Source: Candidatus Nitrospira nitrificans (GTDB lineage Bacteria > Nitrospirota > Nitrospiria > Nitrospirales > Nitrospiraceae). From it: 64,000 bases of DNA. Both the position numbers and the translations under genes were made by a program. The notes beneath the pieces are model-generated. The model made no database searches, was not told the origin of the DNA, and saw only the letters and a program-made list of their open reading frames with translations. Shown in pieces: positions 53,732 to 60,782 of the stretch (position 1 is its first letter; the number at the start of each line of letters is the position of its first letter). The stretch is from contig NZ_CZPZ01000001.1 in the NCBI RefSeq assembly GCF_001458775.1, positions 310,001-374,000 on the forward strand, written 5' to 3'.

Positions 53732-53830
53732 TCAATACCGTCTATCTTCCTGCTCCTCTGGGATGGAGGCCCAAATTGTAATCCCCCACAACAGCACGAT
53801 AATCCCAACCAAGCTATAGATCTGATACAT
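53732..53830 (-). CDS. Micro-protein with one membrane helix (32 aa)
   Basis: 32 codons from ATG 53830, with GCGAGGTGAG upstream. A short N-terminus leads into YSLVGIIVLLWGITIWASIP and an acidic/basic end EEQEDRRY. The pattern resembles small accessory subunits of membrane enzymes such as CydX/CcoS, but no homology is claimed. It is the first gene of the row that continues with the PsiE-like and NuoI-like genes; the gap to the PsiE start is about 125 bases. Confidence 0.6.
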   Translation of the reverse strand: MYQIYSLVGIIVLLWGITIWASIPEEQEDRRY

Positions 53831-53963
53831 ATTGCTCACCTCGCTTTCAAATGCCACTTCGAGTTTGCTCGTTCCCTTCTACTCATTCTTTGTCTCAGTC
53901 TCTTCAACGCAAGCAGGGCCAGGAAGCGGCTGCCGGCTATCGGGAATCTCCCGTGATCAACAT

Positions 53964-54263
53964 TCAGAATTTCGGCGCCGATCGCAGCGTTTTCCTCACT
54001 TCATCCTCACCTGCACAGCTTTGTTCGGCCAGCATGCGTTGCCCGGCACTGGCGAACGCGGGAATTCTGGCCATGCAAGCCTTGAACGTATCCTCCACGG
54101 CGCCCGAGGCCATGACGCCACGCTCTGTCGACGGCGCGAACCCCACAGTTCTTTCCACAAGCAGATCTGCCGCTTGAACAGGTTGAGTCGACCCTATCGA
54201 CAAGACGATAAACAGCGCCACGATTGAGACAACAACTCCGGATGTGATCGTTGGAATTCTCAT
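53964..54263 (-). CDS. Small secreted hypothetical protein
   Basis: 99 residues. The signal peptide ends near QAADL; the mature part has two Cys (FKACMARIPAF and LAEQSCAGEDEV) and a helical, charged character. AGGAGG lies eight bases before the ATG. It resembles small periplasmic proteins I associate with Nitrospira, of unknown role (recollection, not checked). Confidence 0.7.
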   Translation of the reverse strand: MRIPTITSGVVVSIVALFIVLSIGSTQPVQAADLLVERTVGFAPSTERGVMASGAVEDTFKACMARIPAFASAGQRMLAEQSCAGEDEVRKTLRSAPKF

Positions 54264-54849
54264 GGTGACGACCTCCTCATATGTGTTAGGGGCTCAGCTC
54301 GGACACCCCAGGGCAGACCCCACGCGATGGAGCGTATGTGCCCCGCGACATCAGAGACCCACTGAACAGGCACAGAAGACACGAAGTCTGTGAAATGCGG
54401 CATTCGCATCTTGCACCGCCTGACCCAATGAGACTCACGATGTCGAAGAAGCTGCGGAGACTGGGGAATCAGACGCGCGGGAAGGATGGGAGCGCGAGAG
54501 ATGGGACAGCCGACGTTGCGGTGAACGTCATAGCATCACCCTACAAGTCTCCAGTGTTGCTGTCAATGCTTCGGAATGGAACCTGTCCTGTAACGCAGTG
54601 ATTCTATGGCGCTATATTTCTTTTTCAGACGAGCATCATTAGTCTATGAAGAGGAGATATCCGGCACCTATTGTTTCTGTTCCAATATGCGCAGTCGCCG
54701 CGCCGGCTGCCTTGCCCAAACCGCTTCATTTCTTGTCTCGTAGGAATCTCCCCGACCGAGGAACGATTTCGGAGGCGCCGGCGTGATCATCACAGATATA
54801 ATTGCTCCAGTCATGAGTCTTTCGACCTATGGTCGAGAGCATCTGAACA
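54264..54849. other. Gene-free control region upstream of the KimA/APC-type transporter
   Basis: About 585 bases. It contains a perfect TATAAT at 54797-54802 without a matching -35, and a palindrome at 54819-54839. I looked for a c-di-AMP (ydaO-type) riboswitch, which controls some transporters of this family, and did not recognise one. Confidence 0.4.
54819..54839. promoter_or_regulatory. Palindrome, possible operator
   Basis: TCGACC (54822-54827), TAT, GGTCGA (54831-54836), extended by CT/AG pairs on each side with one mismatch. Its centre is about 56 bases upstream of the predicted RNA start, a position typical of activators. Confidence 0.45.
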
Positions 54850-54878
54850 TTCACCCTCTAAGAAGTTTGTGCGATAAT
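54850..54878 (+). promoter_or_regulatory. Promoter of the transporter gene, possibly leaderless
   Basis: TTCACC (54850-54855), 17 bases, GATAAT (54873-54878). The ATG at 54885 follows the -10 by six bases, so RNA would begin at or next to the start codon, as for the XRE gene at 8667. Confidence 0.5.
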
Positions 54879-54884
54879 CACCCC

Positions 54885-56699
54885 ATGATCCTGAAGCGCT
54901 GGCTCGTCGGCGACCCTCTCAAGACCGCCCAAGCAAGGCATGAACGGCTTTCTAAAACGATTGCCCTTGCCATCTTCTCATCGAACGCGATTTCCTCCGT
55001 CGCCTATGCAACGGAGGAGATTTTGCTGGTGCTCATACTCGCCGGAGCTGCTGCAGTCACCTGGTCGATCCCCGTTAGTCTCGCGATTCTGTTCCTCGTG
55101 TTGGTCCTGACCATCTCCTATCGCCAGATCATCTACGAGTATCCAGAAGGAGGCGGTGCCTATGTCGTCGCCCGATCCAACCTTGGCGATCGGCCCGCTC
55201 TGGTGGCGGCTGCGGCACTGATGATCGACTACATCTTAACGGTGGCCGTCAGCGTTGCGGCCGGTATCGCCGCTCTTACTTCAGCGATTCCAAGTCTGTT
55301 TATCCACCGAGAAGCCCTAGGACTGGTCGCCATTCTGTTCATGATCGTTATGAATCTCCGTGGAGTTCGAGAATCTGGCAAGTTTTTCGCCATTCCTACC
55401 TATTTCGCCATCGGAGCACTGGGCATTCTTGTCGTTGTGGGAACAGTTCGATCTTTATCCAACTCTGGAGCCCCCCCTCTCACGACAAGCCCTGTCGAGG
55501 CAGAAACACTTACGCTGTTCTTAGTGCTCCGCGCCTTTGCGGCGGGCTGTTCTGCAGTCACCGGCATGGAGGTCATTTCAAACGGGGTCAAAGCCTTTCG
55601 CCCACCAGAGTCCAAGAATGCCGCAACCACCATGATCTGGATGTCGACCATTCTGGCTTCGCTGTTCATGGGCATCAGCTGGATGGCCTTTCACTATGGC
55701 ATCTTGGCCAAGGTAGATGAAACCGTCGTTTCTCAGCTGGCTCGCTTGACCTTCGGCACCGGCCCCATCTACTACGCCATACAGATTGGCACCATGGCCT
55801 TGTTGGTGTTGGCAGCCAACAGCGCTTTCGCTGGATTTCCGCACCTGGCATCGATCCTGGCCCGCGATGGATTCATGCCCCATCAGATGGCCACGTTCGG
55901 CGATCGCCTGGTTTTTTCGAACGGCATCATCATCCTAGGGTTCTTCGCCTGCCTCTTGCTCGTCGTGTTCGAAGGAGATACGCACGCATTGATTCCGTTG
56001 TATGCCATCGGCGTGTTCCTGTCGTTTACGCTCTCTCAAGCCGGCATGGTGAAACAATGGCTCGTCAAGAAGGGGACCCATTGGCAGACAAAACTGATTG
56101 TCAATGGGGTCGGCGCCGTAACCACCGGCATCGCAACGGTTATCATCGCCAGCACCAAGTTCATGCAAGGTGCCTGGATTGTTTTCCTGCTCATCACAGT
56201 CCTTCTCCTCATGTTCCAGGGGATTCGCTCGCACTATAAGGCCGTCTCTGAACAGATCGCACTGGACCGTCGAGGTGAACGCCCTCCCTTGCCGCGACGC
56301 AATATCGTGATCATTCCGATCAGCGGCTTGAATCGCGCGGTCATCCGTGGGTTGGACTATGCGAGAAGCCGGCCTGGTGAAATTCGCGCCGTGTTCGTTG
56401 ACGTCGACCCAGCAGAAAGTGCCAAAGTCAAAATCCAGTGGGCTCAATGGGGAGGTGGCGTCAATTTGATTGCCCTCTCCTCGCCCTACCGCTCAGTCCT
56501 GGGATCGTTATTGGACTACGTTGAAGAAGTGCTCGAGAAGGACCCTGATGCCTGGATTACCGTCGTGATCCCCGAAATTCTTCCAGCTAGGTGGTGGCAG
56601 AACATCTTGCACAATCAGCGGGCACTGATGCTGAAAGCGGCACTGCTCTTCAAAGATCGAGTGATTCTTATCGACGTTCCCTACCATTTGACGCGATGA
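54885..56699 (+). CDS. APC-superfamily transporter, KimA/YdaO-like
   Basis: 604 residues from ATG 54885; upstream in-frame starts add a non-conserved tail. The opening MILKRWLVGDPLKTAQARHE and LAIFSSNAISSVAYATEEIL match the KimA group of APC permeases. About twelve membrane helices follow, with YEYPEGGGAYVVARSNLGDR in the first bundle. The C-terminal 150 residues form a soluble domain (IVIIPISGLNRAVIRGLDYA, AWITVVIPEILPARWWQNIL). KimA imports potassium with protons and is inhibited by c-di-AMP in Firmicutes; substrate and control here are inferred from the family only. Confidence 0.88.
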   Translation: MILKRWLVGDPLKTAQARHERLSKTIALAIFSSNAISSVAYATEEILLVLILAGAAAVTWSIPVSLAILFLVLVLTISYRQIIYEYPEGGGAYVVARSNLGDRPALVAAAALMIDYILTVAVSVAAGIAALTSAIPSLFIHREALGLVAILFMIVMNLRGVRESGKFFAIPTYFAIGALGILVVVGTVRSLSNSGAPPLTTSPVEAETLTLFLVLRAFAAGCSAVTGMEVISNGVKAFRPPESKNAATTMIWMSTILASLFMGISWMAFHYGILAKVDETVVSQLARLTFGTGPIYYAIQIGTMALLVLAANSAFAGFPHLASILARDGFMPHQMATFGDRLVFSNGIIILGFFACLLLVVFEGDTHALIPLYAIGVFLSFTLSQAGMVKQWLVKKGTHWQTKLIVNGVGAVTTGIATVIIASTKFMQGAWIVFLLITVLLLMFQGIRSHYKAVSEQIALDRRGERPPLPRRNIVIIPISGLNRAVIRGLDYARSRPGEIRAVFVDVDPAESAKVKIQWAQWGGGVNLIALSSPYRSVLGSLLDYVEEVLEKDPDAWITVVIPEILPARWWQNILHNQRALMLKAALLFKDRVILIDVPYHLTR

Positions 56700-56707
56700 C
56701 GATGATT

Positions 56708-56733
56708 CGTGAAGCGTGACTCGTGAAACGTGA
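56708..56733. repeat. Short CGTGA-word repeat overlapping the next gene's start
   Basis: CGTGAAGCGTGA and CGTGAAACGTGA occur in tandem with a CT between them. The GTG start of the following gene (56723) lies inside this repeat. Confidence 0.6.
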
Positions 56734-57760
56734 CGCGCGGATTCGGACCTTGTGCCTCGTTCCCTTCGCCGCTTGCTTGGCCATGGCTTCCCCTGTTCAT
56801 GCCTTCACCATCACGGAGCCGGCGGCAGGAGCCACGTTGACCGCTGGAAGCACCGTGATCGCGCATGTAGATCTCGGAAAAGACACCGGTATCGTCAAGG
56901 TCCGCTACTACTGGTACGGTGAGCAGGATGAGGTCCTGGTTGAACAGGATGATTCGACGACCACAGGCTTCATCGTGGCGCCGATAGCGATGATCGGCTC
57001 CGCCGAACAGGAACCCGCCTTTGGTGGTCCACTGAAAGTGCCATCGAACGGCATCGGACCGATGCGATTGTTGGCAGTGGCCGAAGTCTCCCGTGGACGA
57101 TTGGGAACCAGATCCGTCTTCGATGAAATCATCGTGAAGGTTGAACCCTCCGCCGCTCTCACCACTATCGATTTTGAGACGGATAAGCCTTTGCAACTGG
57201 GGCGGGCTGGACAATCATCCGCCTTCGGCCATGTCGATTCACTGGGCAAGGTCTTTGAGCTTCCCGTCGTCGCCGACTTTGTCGACGGCATCACCCGGCG
57301 CATCAGCACACCAGCCAGCGGGACGAACTACGAGTCTTCAAGTCCAGAAGTCATTAGAGTCCTGCCGGGGGGCCTCTTACAGATCGTCGGCAACGGCAAA
57401 GCCACTGTCACCGTCACCAATCGCGGCAAGCAGGCCTCGCTCGAGATGGACGTCAATGTGAACGAGGAGCCGAACCAACCCCCGGCCGCCGATGCGGGGA
57501 TGAACCAGTCGGTTAAGGCTGGTTCCAGAGTGAAACTGAGCGGCCTCAAGAGCCGTGACTCAGAAGGTGATGCGCTCTACTATAGTTGGAGTCAAGTGCG
57601 CGGCAGCAAAGTCCCGCTGCTCGACGCCAACAATTCAGAGGCCTCGTTCCTGGCGCCGCCCGTCTCAGAGCCACGAACATACCGCTTCAAGTTACGCGTG
57701 ACGGATAACAAGGGAGCCGACAGCTTGCCGGCGTTTGTGGACGTGACGGTGGAGCCGTAG
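56723..57760 (+). CDS. Secreted protein with Ig-like and PKD-like domains
   Basis: 345 residues. The signal peptide MKRDARIRTLCLVPFAACLA is cleaved near VHAF. An N-terminal beta domain (ITEPAAGATLTAGSTVIAHV) is followed by a bacterial Ig-like domain (VIRVLPGGLLQIVGNGKATV) and a C-terminal PKD/REJ-like domain (PPAADAGMNQSVKAGSRVKL, LKSRDSEGDALYYSWSQVRG, TYRFKLRVTDNKGAD). Such domains mediate surface or carbohydrate contacts; no catalytic site is seen. The GTG start lies in a short repeat and has no clear ribosome site. It is 23 bases after the transporter gene. Confidence 0.75.
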   Translation: MKRDARIRTLCLVPFAACLAMASPVHAFTITEPAAGATLTAGSTVIAHVDLGKDTGIVKVRYYWYGEQDEVLVEQDDSTTTGFIVAPIAMIGSAEQEPAFGGPLKVPSNGIGPMRLLAVAEVSRGRLGTRSVFDEIIVKVEPSAALTTIDFETDKPLQLGRAGQSSAFGHVDSLGKVFELPVVADFVDGITRRISTPASGTNYESSSPEVIRVLPGGLLQIVGNGKATVTVTNRGKQASLEMDVNVNEEPNQPPAADAGMNQSVKAGSRVKLSGLKSRDSEGDALYYSWSQVRGSKVPLLDANNSEASFLAPPVSEPRTYRFKLRVTDNKGADSLPAFVDVTVEP

Positions 57761-57793
57761 TCCATCGTACAATAGGCCGGTACGCTGGACGGT

Positions 57794-57991
57794 GTGCATG
57801 CAACAGCTTGCGGACTGATCAGTTCAAAACTCTGTCAGCCTATTGATGAAGGAAAGCTCCGTCTGGAAGAGCTGAGCAAGCGCGAGGGGTTGACTGTTGA
57901 GCAGATGGTCCGGCTCGGTATCAATGACTTCATCGGTCGGCCGGATGAATCCTTCCGTGCTTTCAGCCGACAATTCTTCTCGCAAAGATGA
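57794..57991 (+). pseudogene. Antitoxin-like remnant (Doc/VapB-associated type)
   Basis: 65 codons. The central part RLEELSKREGLTVEQMVRLG followed by DFIGRPDESFRA matches small antitoxins that pair with Doc/PIN toxins, whose usual ending is a FRRA...KNAELYRRLA helix. Here the ending is replaced by FSRQFFSQR and the N-terminal DNA-binding strand is missing. No toxin gene is adjacent. It is read as a decayed antitoxin; an active short protein is less likely. Confidence 0.45.
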
Positions 57992-58016
57992 GTCGGACCC
58001 ACCATGATGGGGTCGG

Positions 58017-58607
58017 CTATGCTCCCTGCTTCCCCTTGCCTCTCGCCACCACGGCAACGACCTGAAACAGCTTCTCGACTCGGGCCTTATATTGATTCAT
58101 GAATTGCGCCGTCCACATCGTGTTGTATTCGATGGCCGCACTCTTCTTCATGCCTGCATCTTTTTCACCAAGTGGAGAGGAATAGTGCGCGATGAGACGA
58201 TCCAGTTCGTCCTCACCGAAACTTCTCGAATAGGCTTGTTTCAAATGCTCGTGGAGGGACTCAACCTGCCCGATCGACTTTCTGATGTCCTTCAAGAAGG
58301 CATCGAGAAGCCGTTCGATTTCCTTCTTTTTTTCACCCGTCACATCGGAATAGGTACTGCCTATGGATTTCCTTATTTGCTGCTCGTATTCGCCAATATA
58401 TTTCTGGGTCAGCGCGTCATATTCCGCCTCGAGTTCCGAGATTCGGATCAGCGTCAGCAGTTTTTCAACCTTGACGGCCTTTGCGTTCTCAATGGCGGCC
58501 GCTTCGTCCACGGCAATCAGACCAGAAACCGGCATCACACAATAGAACCACCCGAGTAATGCCGTAAACGCAATTCCCACATGATGCACTCTCTCGATGC
58601 TGTGCAT
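58017..58607 (-). CDS. Exported DUF2059-like protein
   Basis: 196 residues from ATG 58607, which has AGAGGTGAGC upstream; a GTG at 58616 is less likely. The N-terminal hydrophobic stretch IAFTALLGWFYCVMPVSGLI is a signal peptide or anchor. The rest is helical, with the DUF2059 hallmark DRLIAHYSSPLGEKDAGMKK. Members are periplasmic proteins of unknown function. It has its own promoter at 58629-58656. Confidence 0.8.
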   Translation of the reverse strand: MHSIERVHHVGIAFTALLGWFYCVMPVSGLIAVDEAAAIENAKAVKVEKLLTLIRISELEAEYDALTQKYIGEYEQQIRKSIGSTYSDVTGEKKKEIERLLDAFLKDIRKSIGQVESLHEHLKQAYSRSFGEDELDRLIAHYSSPLGEKDAGMKKSAAIEYNTMWTAQFMNQYKARVEKLFQVVAVVARGKGKQGA

Positions 58608-58628
58608 AATGCTCACCTCTTGCCCTCG

Positions 58629-58656
58629 AGTCTACCCTCTATGGACTAATCGTCAA
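58629..58656 (-). promoter_or_regulatory. Promoter of the DUF2059-like gene
   Basis: Minus strand: TTGACG (58651-58656), 16 bases, TAGACT (58629-58634). RNA would start near 58622, giving a leader of about 15 bases that still includes the AGAGGTGAG site. Confidence 0.6.
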
Positions 58657-58723
58657 GAAATATGGAATCTTCCGGCATCAGATCTTGAGCGGCCGGACTT
58701 CGCCATTGGATTCGGCGGGCACG

Positions 58724-60280
58724 TCACACCTTCCCCAATCGCATCGGGCCATAGGTGTGGCGGGCTTGTTGGAGTTCTTTGATGTGTTTCCGCAGGGTCG
58801 AACCGAACGTCGAGCGAGACACTTCGCGCTTACATCGTTCACTCTCACGTTCGACATGCTCAATTGCTTCGGTGAGCTGCCCGACCAAGCGTCGACCCGA
58901 ACCGGTCAACCACCCGAGATGACGATCGGCATAATGCAGATCTTGCAGCGAGTACCGAACGGATTCGACTTCCTCCAAGCAACGAAATCGAGCCCGTTGC
59001 AAGTCTCGCTGTGTCAGGCCGGCCTGCTTCCATCTTGCCGCCCCGCCTCGACCCGACCCCCAGGATGAAAGCCGCTGGAATAAGAGCGCGCCCATGGTGA
59101 ACGTGAACGTGGCGTGAAGAATCCCACGCAACGGTCGGAGGCTCCGTCGCCATGGCGAGTAGAAGATCTGCTGGTTATGGTCCCCATGGTACATGACATG
59201 TTTTCGCAACAGGAGATTCAAATGGTGATGGCTGTTCTCATGAATCAGATCATCGATCAGATCCAGATTGCCGCGATCGAAGCAGTTGATGAACGACAAT
59301 CCCGGTCGATGCCGATAGCTGAAACTGACCACACCCTTCGCCCGCAGCGGAATAATGCGAGAGGTCAGCAGTGTCAGCACATCATGGCCTTCAGGCCACG
59401 CAAGCCGGATGGTCTGCCACGCACGGGTAATCCGTGCAATCTGTCGCTGATTCGTAGGCTTCACTGTTCTAGGCTGGCGGTTCCTCCCATAGACAAGAGT
59501 CGGACCAACGGTAAGCGGGGCATGCTCGTCATCGATCGCAACCGCTGGCGCATGGTGCAGCCACTGCCATTGTCCCTGCCCACCCCACCCTGCCCAGACC
59601 GAGGAAACCGTCTTTCCAACCTTCACCGAAATGCCGGCCGGCTCCACGAGAAACACCGCGCGTCCCTCCGCCCGGCCGATCGCCCGCTGTACCCTTGGTG
59701 GCGCCGCACACCAGGCGCCGTCGATTCCCACGAAGATGGTGCCTGGGAGTTCGGCTTTCTCAAAATTCTCCTTCAAGTTTCCCCGCACGTCCCTCCCTCG
59801 CTGCCGCCACCACGTGCCCGACAATGCCGGATCGAACCAGAGAGCCTCCTGGGTCAATTCCTGCGCCAACCGCCGACATAGCGTGAACAGGCGCTTCTCC
59901 AACCCACGCGCTTGAGGTCGGCCCGTGGGAAAGAGATCATCCAGGTAGCCATGCTCAAAGAACTGTTCCTGACACTCGTTCAACAATTGTGCTGCAAACT
60001 CCGGCCGATCCTGTTCACCCTTCAGCTGACAGCGCACATCCAAGAGATACACGAGGTCATTCAGCGTCTCGATCCATCCGACCACTTTCCAGTTGGAGTA
60101 GGCTTTCGGCTGGAGGCTGGAGTGGAGGCGGTCAAAGAACCCGGTTGGAAGCCCGAATTCTCCGGCCGAATCAGCGTGGTGGGCATGCATTTCTCGGCAC
60201 AGGTCGACAAACAGCCGCCGCATGGAGAGGCGAAATTCATCCCGCAATTGCGCAAGCCGCTGTGAATCGAGAAGGAGCAT
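58724..60280 (-). CDS. HExxH-motif protein, putative peptide-modification/hydroxylase family
   Basis: 518 residues from ATG 60280 (the frame extends to GTG 60364; neither start has a clear ribosome site). No signal or membrane helix is obvious. The key region near 59190-59245 encodes LIDDLIHENSHHHLNLLLRK: an HExxH motif with two further His. It is followed by FYSPWRRSLRPLRGILHATF. That pairing of HExxH with an SPWR...RPLxGxLH block is what I know from HEXXH-motif proteins annotated as putative peptide-modification enzymes. The C-terminal 100 residues are helical and basic. Metal binding is probable; reaction and substrate are unknown. No precursor peptide gene was found nearby. Confidence 0.7.
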   Translation of the reverse strand: MLLLDSQRLAQLRDEFRLSMRRLFVDLCREMHAHHADSAGEFGLPTGFFDRLHSSLQPKAYSNWKVVGWIETLNDLVYLLDVRCQLKGEQDRPEFAAQLLNECQEQFFEHGYLDDLFPTGRPQARGLEKRLFTLCRRLAQELTQEALWFDPALSGTWWRQRGRDVRGNLKENFEKAELPGTIFVGIDGAWCAAPPRVQRAIGRAEGRAVFLVEPAGISVKVGKTVSSVWAGWGGQGQWQWLHHAPAVAIDDEHAPLTVGPTLVYGRNRQPRTVKPTNQRQIARITRAWQTIRLAWPEGHDVLTLLTSRIIPLRAKGVVSFSYRHRPGLSFINCFDRGNLDLIDDLIHENSHHHLNLLLRKHVMYHGDHNQQIFYSPWRRSLRPLRGILHATFTFTMGALLFQRLSSWGSGRGGAARWKQAGLTQRDLQRARFRCLEEVESVRYSLQDLHYADRHLGWLTGSGRRLVGQLTEAIEHVERESERCKREVSRSTFGSTLRKHIKELQQARHTYGPMRLGKV

Positions 60281-60782
60281 CGTGGAACGAGCACGCAAGA
60301 GATTTGGAGGAACTCTAACGTAGCGGAAGAGTGAGCGCAAGCGAGAGACCGGACAGGGAGACACCCGAGACTATCCGAGCGCTTCGTGATGCTCGGACGA
60401 CCTTCGTCGCCCTCGTCCGTTGAACCGCGCCACGGCGATGGATGAATAGGTCTTCCGTATTGCCGCAGGCGCTACAACGCGGCGAGCGCATCCACATCGA
60501 CAGATAGCATTTCACCCACCCCGCCCCGAGCTGCTCTGGCAACTCCTGCCCGGAGGTACGTTGAGCCTCTGAGTGATGCGACCTGCCTCGCGAAGCCGCT
60601 TCGGCAATGCGAGGAACGCCGCCGGAGGACTTTTTCAGCATTCTGTCGGCACTCTTGCGGGTTTTCATGGCAGATCGTACAGTGCGGACGAATGCAGCGC
60701 GCAATGTACGTGATGAGATGATCCTCATGAAACCAAATCGAGACACCGTGAGCCGACAAGCCGACGATGAGATGGATTCCTC
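60281..60782. other. Divergent intergenic region with repeat copy C
   Basis: About 500 bases between the HExxH gene and the rightward NFACT gene (420 if the HExxH protein starts at 60364). It contains the repeat at 60553-60640; frames through the rest look non-coding on both strands. Confidence 0.45.
60553..60640 (-). repeat. Intergenic repeat, copy C
   Basis: On the minus strand it reads CTGAAAAAGTCC (from 60640), then GGCGTTC, then a stem-rich middle and CTCAACGTAC (60565-60556). Order and words match copies A and B, in the opposite orientation. Confidence 0.6.

Noticed and set aside
54264-54849. Possible c-di-AMP riboswitch upstream of the KimA-like gene
   Set aside because: I could not recognise the conserved ydaO-type core, and the best promoter leaves no leader RNA.
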